From positions 1,054,001 to 1,118,000 of the forward strand of contig CAXXHP010000004.1 of assembly GCA_963662675.2 (NCBI GenBank): a stretch of DNA of 64,000 nt, in the 5' to 3' direction. Shown piece after piece: positions 27,643 through 39,300 of this stretch (positions are counted from its first letter, which is position 1; the number at the start of each line of letters is the position of its first letter). The DNA is from G963662675 sp963662675. Lineage in GTDB: Bacteria > Bacteroidota > Bacteroidia > Bacteroidales > Prolixibacteraceae. A program made the translations under genes and the position numbers. Under the pieces are notes generated by a model. The model was not told where the DNA came from. It made no database searches and saw nothing but the letters and a program-made list of their open reading frames with translations.

Positions 27643-30600
27643 TTAATTATCAAAAGAGTGTAGTATTTGCACTGGTCCCAGTAATCCGGAAGGCACTAGT
27701 GGAGAATTAGCTCTGTAAAATTGGCGTGTGGTTAATGTGATTTTTTCGTCCACTCCAAGCTGTGCATCTCCAATAAGTCGGTTCACCCAAAGATTTACAG
27801 CTTTAATTTTAATCTGATTAGTTCCGGCAGTAACTTCATCTGTGATATTTACGCGATATGGAGGTTTCCATGCTGTTCCGGCAAGTTTGCCGTTTACCCA
27901 TACTTCTGCCAGATTATACACTTGTCCAAGGTCAATCCACACTTCTCCTCCCTGTTCTGCTAGACTTGTCGGAATTTCTACTTCTTTTGAATAAGTAGCA
28001 ACCCCTGAAAAGTAACGGATACCAGGGTCGCTATTATCGCGAAAATCCATTAGCTGCTCAAATGTTGCAGAAGCAGGAGCTCCACGTTCCGCTTGAAATT
28101 CAACCTGCCATGGACCACTTAGTTCCTCAACAGTATTCATTTTTTGAGAAGGAATATTCAGGCTTTTCTCTTTGGTAGGTTCACGGAAAACTATAAATAC
28201 CGAGCCGAAACGATCCATCGGAATAGTAACATTTGTGCGATCACCATCAATACGATAAGATACAGGGTTCATTGTTGCTGTTGCCGGATCCCAAAGTTCA
28301 GGTTTGTAGCCAGTAACCCGAAAAACTTGCTTCTATCACTTCTTCCCGATCTACTCGGTTAGCCAGGAAGTAGATATCACCCTGAGAAAGATTTCGGGTG
28401 GATAAACATGACATTGCTGTCATCCATTGGTTTGGTGAAAGTAAAATCAGGAGTTAGTCCGATTTCATTCAATACAGCTTCGCCCACTTCTGTTGAGTTG
28501 AAAAACACGTCCATCGCCAACAGAAACAGATGACTCACCTGTCCATAATTGGTCCAAGAACTTCTTCAACTTCGGCAGGATCATCAGCAAGGCTCGGAGA
28601 AAACCCGTCAGGTCTTGTCCCAATTAAAACAGCACCTCTTTGAACCATCTCCAGTACTTTTTTAAGAACAGCCAACGTTACTTTCTCTGTACCTTCACCA
28701 AAATAAAGGGCTTTATAATTCATCCCTGAAGCAGTTACCATGTCCCCATCTTTTACAGACAACATATTCAGTATTACATCAGCATTTACATAGTCGTAAC
28801 GATAACCTTTAGGTACTGCAGGATAACTATTCCTGTAATGAGAAATTACAGGTGACGATTCACCGTAAAATACGGCAATATCATTGGCTGCTTTTCCTTG
28901 TTGTAGCATGTAAGATGACCTCGAAAGGTAATCAACCCAAGGTTTTGCTTGTTCTGCCCATGTTTCATTTCGGGTGAAATATTGGCCAACTCCCAGTGTC
29001 ATTCCGGGTCCTTTTGTGATAGGTTGATGTGTTGATGTGTGAATAACAAAACGGTTGGAACCTGCTAGCAAAATAGCATCCGCAGTCGTTTTTAAGTCCC
29101 ATGGAGCTGTGCCATAGGCAGGTCCGCCCGTAAATGACTCAGTTGCAGATATATTTTGCCCGTAGATATGGGCTACTGAAGCAGATTCCTGATTATCGTT
29201 AAAATATACTCCTTCAATTTCTCCCGGTGTATTAACCTCCCACATGGCTGCCATTGGGATATCTGCCGATTTTTTCATTTCCATACCATCACCCATAGTA
29301 GAGAAAAGCTCTTCATGTGCTTCACCGTATCGAATCATACCGATGTCGTGAAGTATTTGGGTCAATAGTTCGTAATGATTTTCTTTAAGCAGCTGCTGAA
29401 TTGTCCGGCGCCAGTCCCAAAGAAAACCATCGCTTTTCTCAGGACTTTCTACGACATATCCGGCAAGGGCAGGTAGCCACGGAACAGGATCGTATCCACG
29501 TAAACGTTCGAAATCTTCGAGTATTAAGGGTGTCCAATTTGTATTACTAGCTTCCCAGCTATCAAACATCATGGCATTTAATCCATGTTCACCCATCAGT
29601 CCACCAGTAGCATCGTCATACATTGAAAGGTAAGTCTCTATATATCGTCTTACAGCAGCACTATCCAGTTTGTCAACCTCCAGCCCTGTAGCTTCAGGTG
29701 AGGCAGGCCGATTCATGGCCCCAGTAAGAGAATAGCCAATTCGAAGAACAATCCATTGTCCCTCTGGTGCATTCCAATTAAGCTGACCATCTTCCTGCAT
29801 TTGGTCGGTTAGATCAATAACTTCAGTTGCTTTAATTGCAACATCGGTACCTACAGATCCACTAGGTAGTTTATAATACCAACTATTATTGGCGAAAGCT
29901 GCTTTTTCTTCAAATGAGTGAACAGTAGCTTCGCCACGTAAGACTAATTCGTTAATTCCAATACTTTCAGGTGGAGCTCCTGCCGGACGTTCAAAACGTC
30001 TTACAATTTGATCCTCAATTGGCGGTTGTTTTATACTGACAAAACGAAAATAACGAGCGTTCACATTGTCAATTGAAGTAGAGCGTTCAGGTGCTCCTGT
30101 TTGTATTAATGCTTCTGTGTTTTGCCAATTTTCACCATCATCACTGGCTTCGAGCCTAAAAAGAGTTGGTGGTGTTCCACTACGATATGAAGGTGTTAGA
30201 CCGTTGTAGTATGCAGCATAAATGCTTGAAGATAAAATGAGTCCCCGAATGGTTACCGATTGCCCATAATCAAACTGAATCCAGGAAAGACCTCCTGTCT
30301 CTTTCGCAGCAGGAAGATCAATCGCAATTTTCTCAAGATCACCATCAGAAAGGGCTTTAGCATTTAAAACACCTCCACTTGAAGTAATAATAGGGGTAGG
30401 TAATATCGCATCTTCAGATATTTGAAAAGCGATTACCTTCTGGTCTTCATATAATTCAGGAGGATCTTGTCCATGAGCCCTTCCGCCAAGGACACCTCCT
30501 GCTGTGCTGTTTTGAAAAACGCCTGTTGTTGTCGGTGGTTTCGGTAAAGTACCGTCGAAAGACTTTCCACCTTCAAAGTAAGTAACGGACCACACCATCT

Positions 30601-31051
30601 TTTTCATGGCATCTTCTGCAATAACCCAAGGACCTCCTGTTTCGCTCCATCCGGGAGATGCTGCAATACCTAGTTCCAGACCAATTGAGTCTGCATAAGC
30701 AGCAGTTTTTCGGAAAACGTCCTTCCACCCATTAGTCATATATGGAAGGCGAACATCAACCACTTGTGGAGTGGTCATCCCGGCATCAAAGCTTTGAAGC
30801 CCACCAATACCGACACGTTTCATCCAGTCCATATCAGCTTTGGCTCCCTCCCAGGTAACATTTCCATTCATCCAATGCCACCATACACGTGGCCTTGCAC
30901 TTTCAGGAGGAGAAATAAACCCCTGCTCGAGTTGCATTGTATCAACCTCGGGGGAATCATTACATTTTACGAATAGCAAACATGTTATTGCCAAGGGTAT
31001 TAGCAATAGAAAGTCTACTCTTTTTCTATTAGGATTAACATTTGATTTCAT
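27643..31051 (-). pseudogene. GH106-type alpha-L-rhamnosidase (copy C), frame broken four times
   Basis: The 5' part (31051-28535) and 3' part (28272-27643) are the two halves of one GH106 gene closely related to copy B. Between them the frame shifts four times. Reading against copy B, each shift is explained by one extra base in a run: GG at 28543-28544, five T (minus strand) at 28501-28505, three C (minus strand) at 28396-28398, and five T (minus strand) at 28321-28325. Removing four bases leaves 3405 bases, or 1134 residues plus stop, the same length as copy A, and every segment aligns with copy B. The clustering in 224 bases inside an otherwise intact 3.4-kb gene suggests sequencing or assembly error; recent inactivation is possible. 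Confidence 0.85.
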
Positions 31052-31221
31052 CAGGTTATAATTTTCAGGTTCGTTTTTATTTTTTTTCGTCTCAATAGTT
31101 TCTAAAAAGTTCTCATCCGCTAGAGAATGATAAGCTCTGTGTTACATTCACTAAAACGGCCTCTCCTATCTCTCAGGGATTCATTTATAATTAGCCCGTT
31201 AAATGATTGTATCTAAATCAT

Positions 31222-33171
31222 TTAATAGCCAAATGAATTACTTGATAGATTACTTCTTGTAACATTCAGTGTATACGTTTTGGTTGAATTATCAGAAGCC
31301 TCCACTACGATAGAAAAACTATTTTTTCCTTCAACCAGACTAGCTTCATATGCAAGTCCTGATTCTACAGGTATTCCATTGACTGTGATGCTATTGTATT
31401 TTTCTGCTAAAACCTCAGGAGTAATCGTAATTGACTTCGTGTTAGAATCAACAGATGCTGAGTAGTATGCTGTGTATGGAGCAAAATTGGGTGAAATTGG
31501 TCCACTGCTTAATCTTAAACTACGCAGTGCCCCTTTAATTTTATGAATATTATTAAGGTTGTGGACGATTGTTGCTCCCCCAAAGGTTGCATCATAACCA
31601 AGTGTCATTTGTCCGCCAATTGTTCTCCGGTAAGGTTTACTTGTAATTGTGCCATCAACCAATCCTTTTGCACATGCCAACATTTGATGAACATACTCTT
31701 CGGTTAATGGACTGCGATTTTCTCCAGAATGCCCCCCATAAACTCTTAATTTGTTATCTCCTATTTTATCTGCAAGATGTTGTACTGATTCTATATAATC
31801 TTCAACTGAAAGAGCCGAGCTTCCTAACCAAGCATCACTTGAACCAATTGCATCTCCGGAAAAGAGATTATCTTCCTGCCAATATGCTACACACCCCCAA
31901 GTATGTCCCGGAATACTTATAACTTCTATTTCCTCGCTATTAAAAGGGATTTTATCGCCGTCTTTAACAAGTATCACTTTATCTGCATCAGACCCCAATA
32001 ACCTTTTTACTGATTCACTATCATCTTGATGTACATAAACATTTTTCAGCTGTGATGATCCTAAGAAACTTGTTAATCCTACAATATGATCAAAATGATT
32101 GTGCGTGATAAGAATATCCAAGTCGATATCTTTATTTTCAAGAACTTCATTTCTTATAAACTGAAAGATACTGGTTTCGCCTGCCCCAGCATCAATAATT
32201 ATTGCCTTGTCTTGTCTCTCAACTACATAAACGGTTCCTAGTGAATAATCCCAGATTTGTTTAACACCATTCCCCAAATCACGTGTAGTAAAAAAAGTAG
32301 TTGGTGAGATTTTGCCATGTTCTGTTCTTTCCAGATTTTGTTCAAATAACCAGTTATAGATTACTTCATAATTGTGAAAAGCAGGATACCATGCATCATG
32401 TGCCGGCACGACACTGCCCAAGCCCCAAATGCTTGTATTTGCTCCTACACATTGATTACCTGCAGCTCTAAGTGCTGCAATGGCATTATTAGAACCGCTT
32501 ACCGGACTAATAGGATCATCGATAGAATGAACCACTAATACAGGAAGGTTTTTAAGTGCCTCAAATGCTTGGTGATTACCCAAAAAGTTATCGGCATTTC
32601 CACTAATTGGCATTGCTGCCGCAAATAGTTCCGGGTTCTTTAAAATCATGTTCCAAACCCCTGTTCCACCCATTGAGAAACCAACTATGTAGATGCGGTC
32701 TGAGTCAATATTTGGATGATTCTCAATAAATCCACGAAGAAGGTTAATAACATTGCTATAAACAGGTTCCATTGCCCAGTCAGTGCCCTGAGGAATTTGA
32801 GGGGCAATTACATATGCAGGGTTATTTGCTAGGTGATCAGGTTCAACCCAGATGGTTGCACATTCTGTTGTAACTAATTGATAATCATTATCAGTTCCTC
32901 TTTCATCTTCTCCGTGTAGATATAAAATCACAGGATACTTTTGGGAATCATTACTTTGTTCAGAGGGCTCAAAATAACGATAAGGCAATACATTCCCTGA
33001 ACTATCCTGATATTTATCGGATTTAAATAATGGAGCAATTTGGGCAGCTTCGGTACTGATATCTTTGCCGGAATCTACATTTACTTCCGAGCACGATGTA
33101 TTTATTATCACTAATAATATTGATGATAATATCAACGACCTTATTGTTCGTTTGAAATTTGATTTCTTCAT
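31222..33171 (-). CDS. Lipoprotein fusing an esterase, an MBL-fold hydrolase and a beta-sandwich
   Basis: A 649-residue multidomain surface or periplasmic lipoprotein (signal ending VIINTSC, cysteine 27). Residues ~55-280 form an alpha/beta-hydrolase of the dienelactone-hydrolase/feruloyl-esterase-like type: YLHGEDERG oxyanion loop, nucleophile S166 in GFSMGGTG, acid near D218-D219, histidine H258. Residues ~290-530 form an MBL-fold domain with a complete metal site: HNHFDH at 357-362, PGHTWG, SGDAIG and GGHSGE. The last ~80 residues (ITITPEVLAEKYNSITVNG) look like a cadherin-like beta-sandwich domain. The separate MBL hydrolase and esterase at 7573-10089 look like the unfused counterpart. 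Substrate unknown; removal of acyl or lactone groups from the glycan is inferred. Confidence 0.82.
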   Translation of the reverse strand: MKKSNFKRTIRSLILSSILLVIINTSCSEVNVDSGKDISTEAAQIAPLFKSDKYQDSSGNVLPYRYFEPSEQSNDSQKYPVILYLHGEDERGTDNDYQLVTTECATIWVEPDHLANNPAYVIAPQIPQGTDWAMEPVYSNVINLLRGFIENHPNIDSDRIYIVGFSMGGTGVWNMILKNPELFAAAMPISGNADNFLGNHQAFEALKNLPVLVVHSIDDPISPVSGSNNAIAALRAAGNQCVGANTSIWGLGSVVPAHDAWYPAFHNYEVIYNWLFEQNLERTEHGKISPTTFFTTRDLGNGVKQIWDYSLGTVYVVERQDKAIIIDAGAGETSIFQFIRNEVLENKDIDLDILITHNHFDHIVGLTSFLGSSQLKNVYVHQDDSESVKRLLGSDADKVILVKDGDKIPFNSEEIEVISIPGHTWGCVAYWQEDNLFSGDAIGSSDAWLGSSALSVEDYIESVQHLADKIGDNKLRVYGGHSGENRSPLTEEYVHQMLACAKGLVDGTITSKPYRRTIGGQMTLGYDATFGGATIVHNLNNIHKIKGALRSLRLSSGPISPNFAPYTAYYSASVDSNTKSITITPEVLAEKYNSITVNGIPVESGLAYEASLVEGKNSFSIVVEASDNSTKTYTLNVTRSNLSSNSFGY

Positions 33172-33311
33172 TTTTGATTAGTTGGTTTTTTGCAATCGAA
33201 GTTGCGATGTGTGCCATTCATGTTTACATAAAAAATTCATACCAGATGGGTTGACCAGATAATTTGCGATAAAACACTGATTGGCTAAGATTATTAAAAG
33301 CTAATGCTACC

Positions 33312-33509
33312 TCAACCTTCGTCTGCATTAGATCTAAAACTACAACCAACTCCAGTAGAGAGAATTACAGAACCTTCAATTTCAGTTGATTCTACCTCTA
33401 TATTTTCTTCTGATATTATTTCATCCATATTTTCGAGTGCATTTCCACATACAATTCCCATTGAAACGATTACACATACTATTGCAAGTAAATTGATAGA
33501 CTTTTTCAT
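33312..33509 (-). CDS. Small secreted peptide
   Basis: A 65-residue frame with a good signal peptide (MKKSINLLAIVCVIVSMGIVCG) and a short acidic mature part (ENMDEIISEENIEVESTE) ending in GVGCSFRSNADEG. It loosely resembles the small secreted NVEAL-type peptides of Bacteroidota. I cannot assign a function. It lies between the esterase gene (110 bases away) and the esterase-MBL fusion (140 bases away), on the same strand. Chance is possible, but the signal peptide is convincing. Confidence 0.5.
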   Translation of the reverse strand: MKKSINLLAIVCVIVSMGIVCGNALENMDEIISEENIEVESTEIEGSVILSTGVGCSFRSNADEG

Positions 33510-33619
33510 TTATTTGAAATTAAGTGATCAACTAAATGCACAGAGAAAATAATATGATGGTAAATAGTAATTTCACAGCCATGTCTTAATTAACAATGAA
33601 TATACTTTAACACAATAGC

Positions 33620-34531
33620 CTACTTCTCTTCTACAAAATCTAAAGCTTTCATGAAGTTGAATAGGTTTTCAATCCATTCGTTCCATTCTTTACCATTATA
33701 TTGCAACCCTTCACCATGAGAAGCATCATGAATAAATTGCAATCCTGTAGGGACACCAGCAGCTTTCCAGTTTAAGTGCATATATAATAATCCTGTTGCG
33801 GGAAGACTAGCAGCATCATATACCGGTGAGCATAAGAATAGTGGCATTGGATCAGGGATTGTATTCGCCACGCCCCTGCCATATATAAAAGCTGCAAGAT
33901 CCGGACGTGTTGTTTCGTCATGAGTATAGATAACATCAGATGTTAATACAGCTCCAGCCGAGAACCCCATTAAACCAACCTTTTCAGGATCAATCCCAAG
34001 TTCTTCAGCATGCTCACGGACATATTTTAAAGCCTGACGGCCATCATCACCCTGAAGTGTTGTTTCGATTTCAACAGGCTCAGGTGCTTCAAAAACAATT
34101 TCATTATTATTACCATTGCTGGCGGTTGTAGAAATTGCAGCAATGTTTCTAAAAGCTTCTTCAATTTCTTCCTGCGTGCCGGCCTGATTGGTACGGTACT
34201 TGAGGACTATGCCTGTCACACCGTGGCGCTGGAACCATTCGGCTACGTTTATACCTTCTTCAATCCATGTGAGGAAATTATTGCCACCTCCCGGGGCTAT
34301 AATCATTGCCGCACCTGTATTGATATTATCATTGGGACGGTATACCGTAATTGTTGGTTCTGTCACATTGTAAATAAGTGGATTACCACTCCATGGGGCA
34401 GGAATTGTTACTTCTAAATCTGTCCATGTTTCACTTCCCGGAGCTACACCATCATAAAGATTATAGACCTCTTGTGCAAATACTCCTGTAGATACGCATA
34501 CAAATACTAATAGAAAGATAATTTTCTTCAT
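33620..34531 (-). CDS. Secreted alpha/beta-hydrolase (carbohydrate esterase-like)
   Basis: A 303-residue exported esterase of the BD-FAE/acetyl-xylan-esterase-like group. The signal peptide ends GVFAQ; TVYRPNDN and APGGGNN form the oxyanion region; the nucleophile serine is in GFSAGA (PEKVGLMGFSAGAVL). The C-terminal histidine lies in HDASHGEGL. Enzymes of this type remove acetyl or aryl ester groups from plant or algal polysaccharides and often sit in PULs. It is the first enzyme gene after susD-B, 217 bases away and beyond a terminator-like hairpin. Confidence 0.85.
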   Translation of the reverse strand: MKKIIFLLVFVCVSTGVFAQEVYNLYDGVAPGSETWTDLEVTIPAPWSGNPLIYNVTEPTITVYRPNDNINTGAAMIIAPGGGNNFLTWIEEGINVAEWFQRHGVTGIVLKYRTNQAGTQEEIEEAFRNIAAISTTASNGNNNEIVFEAPEPVEIETTLQGDDGRQALKYVREHAEELGIDPEKVGLMGFSAGAVLTSDVIYTHDETTRPDLAAFIYGRGVANTIPDPMPLFLCSPVYDAASLPATGLLYMHLNWKAAGVPTGLQFIHDASHGEGLQYNGKEWNEWIENLFNFMKALDFVEEK

Positions 34532-34655
34532 CTTTTATGAAATAAAATATTGTTTACACACATTTCACTTATTGATTAAACACTAAAAAACAGATCCTTA
34601 TAAGACATATAAAATAAAAATATCCTATATAATTAAAATCTAATTTCGAGTAGAA

Positions 34656-34680
34656 TAAATAATCTGAATCAGATTATTTA
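34656..34680. repeat. Perfect 12-bp inverted repeat
   Basis: TAAATAATCTGA and TCAGATTATTTA flank a single base. It stands next to the susD-B terminator, and such a tight palindrome could be a protein-binding site. Confidence 0.6.
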
Positions 34681-34683
34681 TTG

Positions 34684-34718
34684 GATACGGTAACCATTTT
34701 GATTATGGCTACCGTATC
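34684..34718 (-). terminator. Terminator/attenuator downstream of susD-B
   Basis: On the minus strand GATACGGTAGCCAT pairs with ATGGTTACCGTATC over 14 bp with one G-U pair around a 7-base loop, 30 bases after the susD-B stop. Confidence 0.7.
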
Positions 34719-34748
34719 TTTTAAATAATTACTTAGAATATACTGCTA

Positions 34749-36332
34749 TTAATCCCAATTTGGATTTTGCACCAAGTTTGGATTTAAATTTCGTTCATCC
34801 TGTGGCATTGGGAAAAGTTCATCACGCCCTGCAACATAACCTACTGCACCTGCTATAGGTGTTTCAACAACATTATAATCAGTTGTACCTTCAACATAAC
34901 CATAAAAAGAGTATACATTAAAACCTCTGTCTGTAAGAAGAGAAGAGGCATCTCCCCATCTTATCAAATCAAGATAACGTTCTCCTTCATAGGCAAGTTC
35001 TGCCCTTTTCTCATCCTTTAAGTCCTGAAGAGAATACGCCCCAAGAGCATCAAGCCCAGCTCTTTCTCGCACATCGTTTAAAGCAATAAGCCCTTGATCA
35101 ATACTTGAACCTGATTGCACACATGCTTCGGCATAAAGAAGTAGAACCTCAGCATATCTCATTCCTGGCCAGTTCACTTTAGAGTGAATTTCCTGAACTG
35201 CAACCCAATCAAACAAATCAGATCTCCATGGAACCATTTTAATTCTGAAATACCCCTGACAGTTAGACATATTTGGTACAGAATTCCAAAATTCGCCTAA
35301 TGCCTCTTCTCTTGTAGTTGCCAGACCTAAGTCGATAAATTTATCCTGAATGTCTTCATAGTCCCATACCGTGCCGAGGTAACGCTCACTTTTACCATCA
35401 TGAGCAATCATGAAATAATAGAAGTCTTGATTAAAGTCAGCACCTCCATAACCCTGAACCGTAAGCCCGCCGGGCACAGTTACATTTTCAGTTCTCCATG
35501 TCAGGTTAATAGCTCTGGTATCACCTTCATTCAGGTAATTTGCCACATCTGCATCATCCATGTTCCACTCCCACATATACTCATCACTATAGTCAGCTTC
35601 AATATGGTATAATTCACTAAAATCAGGGTGCAACTCATATAAGCCTGAGCTAATAAGTGGTTGAAGAGTCGATACAGCAGCAACATAATCACCTCTGATC
35701 ACCTGAGCTTTACCTTGCAATGCTGTAGCTGAGCCTTTTGTTACACGACCACCAATCACACTCTGTTGTCCAAGACCTGGTTTGGCAGGAAGCAAGCTAT
35801 ATGCCTGTGTCAAACTGTTGTCCACATATTGCCAAAGCTCAGCTGATGTACCATTTGCTGGCTCCAACTCATCAGCACCAAGAACGTGGTCCACAAGTGG
35901 TGGTGTCCCCCACATACGAATTAAATTCATATATGCCCATGCTCTCCAAAAATATGCTTCACCAATTACCTGACTTTTCACATCAGAGTCATTGGGCAAA
36001 TTTTCAATTATTAGATTACATAAATAATTTACCCTGTATAGGTCACCAAACAATCCATTCTGTCCATGATTTGCAGGAGTAATATTAATATTTGCATCTC
36101 CTGCAACTGCATCATCAGAATAGTTATTTAATGCACCATACCAGTTTGCAGTACCATAATTTGATCTGTAGATCTCTGTTATTAATTGCTCTGCTTGCCC
36201 ATCTGTAGCATTTGCATAATAACTACTAGGGTTTAGAGCTCCATGCTGCTCTATATCGAGCAAATCCTGATTGCAGGAAAACATTAAAAACCCACAAAAG
36301 AATACTATAAGAATTGATTTTATCTTTTTCAT
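34749..36332 (-). CDS. SusD/RagB-family glycan-binding lipoprotein (B)
   Basis: A 527-residue SusD homologue. The start at 36332 (MKKIKSILIVFF) gives a normal lipoprotein signal ending LMFSC; the ATG at 36347 is less likely. RagB-type features are the TPR-like helices (GEAYFWRAWAYMNLIRMWG), DEKRAELAYEGERYLDLIRWG, and the C-terminal ending PNLVQNPNWD typical of SusD. It should sit on SusC-B at the cell surface and bind oligosaccharide. It differs strongly from SusD-A, consistent with a different ligand for the B transporter. Confidence 0.93.
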   Translation of the reverse strand: MKKIKSILIVFFCGFLMFSCNQDLLDIEQHGALNPSSYYANATDGQAEQLITEIYRSNYGTANWYGALNNYSDDAVAGDANINITPANHGQNGLFGDLYRVNYLCNLIIENLPNDSDVKSQVIGEAYFWRAWAYMNLIRMWGTPPLVDHVLGADELEPANGTSAELWQYVDNSLTQAYSLLPAKPGLGQQSVIGGRVTKGSATALQGKAQVIRGDYVAAVSTLQPLISSGLYELHPDFSELYHIEADYSDEYMWEWNMDDADVANYLNEGDTRAINLTWRTENVTVPGGLTVQGYGGADFNQDFYYFMIAHDGKSERYLGTVWDYEDIQDKFIDLGLATTREEALGEFWNSVPNMSNCQGYFRIKMVPWRSDLFDWVAVQEIHSKVNWPGMRYAEVLLLYAEACVQSGSSIDQGLIALNDVRERAGLDALGAYSLQDLKDEKRAELAYEGERYLDLIRWGDASSLLTDRGFNVYSFYGYVEGTTDYNVVETPIAGAVGYVAGRDELFPMPQDERNLNPNLVQNPNWD

Positions 36333-36359
36333 AATTGATATCTCCATAAATCTATTTTA

Positions 36360-39300
36360 TTAAAAGGACACATTAATACCAAACGTAACCTGCTTCATCG
36401 CTGGGTATTGAACCCTGTCTACCCCCATACCTCCACCAAGTGAAAGTCCACCGGGTAAAGTAGTTCCATCTTGTGTTCCCGCCATGGATTCAGGATCGAT
36501 ACCTGGATATTTTGTGAATGTAAAGAAGTCTTCCAGAGATACATTTATCCTTAAAGCAGAAATATTAAGAGGACTAATCAGTTCTGTAGGAAATGAATAC
36601 CCAAACTGTATTTCTTTGATTTTAAAGAATGAATTATCAAAAACCCATGCATCTGATTGAGCATACCGTGCTATACCACCAAAACCTGTTGCATAGATAG
36701 TTGGAGAAGGTTGTATGGCATTCACCGAATTTTCTGGAGTCCAACGATCGTTATAAAGGAATGAAGGCATATTAATCAATGGAAGGTCTGGACGGACAAT
36801 TCCCCACATTAATTCGCTTCCACTTTGTCCGGAACCAAAAATTCGCATATCAAACCCTTTATACTCTGCTGTTAAAGTAATACCATATGTAAAATCGGGT
36901 ATAGATGAACCTACAGGAGCCATTCCATCATCAGTTCCCAGCTCTTCAGCTGTTTTGTAAATTGGCTGCCCATTCGTTTCATCAATATGATCAATGATAT
37001 TGGTTCTTATATACCAAATTGGATGACCTTTTTCAAAATAAGTACCACCTGTGAGGAATCCTCCTCCTCCAGCCTGACGCCCGTCGCCATAAGGGCTTTC
37101 CAACACTTCATTATGTAAGGTTGAAAAATTTCCGGTAATACTGTAGTTAAAGTCACCGATTTCATCTCTCCAACCAAAATCAAATTCAAGACCACTGTTT
37201 TCAATTTTACCTGTATTCCTCATTACAGAACTAGTTCCGGAAACTACAGGAGCAGGTCCGGAAGCTAAAAGTCCGTCTGTAATCTTATGAAAGTAATCCA
37301 CACTAAAATTCAACCTGTTATTAAAAAAACGAGTGTCAATTCCAATGTCGGTCTGTTTAGATTTCTCCCATACTAATTCGGGGTTTGGAAGTTGATCTGA
37401 AGGTGAGGCAGCAGAAATAAGTTGGTTAGTAAAACTATAATAATTTTCACCCAACGATAAAGAAGGCGAATAAGGGTAATTATCTAAAACATTTACATTA
37501 CCATTTATACCCCAGGATCCACGTATTTTAAAATGAGAAAGGGCATCAAATCCAGACTCTTTTATGAAATTCTCATTAGAGATGGTCCATCCTGCTGATG
37601 CTGAAGGAAAATACCCCCAACGATTTGTTTGCGACAGTTTAGATGCATCATATGCATCAGCACGAAAACTTCCCTGAACCATATAACGATCATCATAGTT
37701 CCAGTCTAATCTTCCAAAGTAGGCAATGCTACGTCGATCAATATTATCTCCCAGAACATTATCATTAGCATCTGCTGTTGAATACTCTAGGAAACGATAA
37801 TTCTCTGCTTCGCTATCCAAATGATCAGTTTCACCACCAACATTCGTATTATTATTACTTGTATACTGCATACCTGCCATTGCAGTAATATCATGATCAG
37901 CTAATGAGAATGAATAATTTGCAAAGTTTTCCCACTGGTAATAGAAATTGTGAGACATTTCCGCATCTAAACCTCCATAGGCCAAGCTTTGGTTGTTATT
38001 GTGATAAAAAGGCTCTGAATAATTTGAAGTAGAGTTAGTTCCAAACCGGTAACCTACCCTTGACGTGTAAACTAATCCTTCAATAGGTTTGAATTCAGCA
38101 TAAGCAGTACCATTAATGTTAGACCTCCATTCTTCATTTGTATAGTTGTCAATCATTAAATATGGATTCCATAAATTGGACTGTAATAAAAGAGATCCGC
38201 CATATAGTTGGCCTTCGCTATTGCGGTTAACTGGAAAACCATTAGCTTCTGCCTCGAGCAAACCTAAACTTGAAGGGGCATCAGCATCATTAATATAATT
38301 TGCAGGAACTGTAGGATCATAAAAATAGGCACCACCAACAGCACTACCTGAAGCAGTAAAGTTATTCTCGGAAACACTAACTATTTTAGCTCTTTCTATT
38401 GAGTTTGTTGTACCTACTTTCATCCATGAGTTCACCTGATATGAGGCATTAACCTGAACAGCTATGCGTTCATAAGTATCAGAGTCCCCTACAATCATCC
38501 CATCATCTTTATTATAGGTCAATGCTCCATAAAAAGATGCTTTTTCTGAACCACCTTCAAATCCTAATGTATGGTTTAGCCTCATCCCATCTTCAATAAT
38601 CAGGCTATTCCAATCCGTATTGCCATTTTGAAATGCGGTTTCAGGTTGCCCCTGCTCCATCCAAAAAGTTTTATACTGGTCAGCATTCATCATCTCCAGT
38701 TTATCACGTTGAGATTGGAGAGTATACATCCCATTGTAGAAAAAACGACTTGTACCAGCACTCCCAGTTTTTGTTGAAATAAGCACAACCCCATTACCAG
38801 CTTGTGCTCCATAAATTGCTGCCGATGCAGCATCTTTCAGTACCTCTATAGAACCAATGCTTGAAGGGTCAAGGTAAGCGATGTCATCTACTTGCAACCC
38901 ATCAACAATATAAAGAGGATCAGACGTACTATTGTTTGAATACCCCCTAACACGGAACTCAGGACTTGAACCTGGAGCACCTGACATGGATACAACCTGA
39001 ACACCTGAAATTTTACCCTGTACGGCTTTTCCCACATTGTTTACAGATCGGTTTTCCAACTCTTCTGTTTTAACAGAAGCAACAGCACCTGTCAGGCTAC
39101 TTTTCTTTTGAACACCGTATCCAACGGCAACAACTTCGTCAAGACCAATAGTTTCCTCTTCCATGGTCGTGTTAATCGCTGTTTGTCCATTAACAGGAAT
39201 TTCAACGTCAAGCATACCAACAAATGAGAAAACTAATGTTCCATCACCTGATACGTTGGGTAAAGAATAATTTCCATCAAAATCAGTGATTGTACCTTGT

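Noticed and set aside
28273..28534. Programmed frameshift in GH106-C
   Set aside because: Four separate shifts would be needed; programmed shifts are single events at defined slippery sites. Error or decay is simpler.
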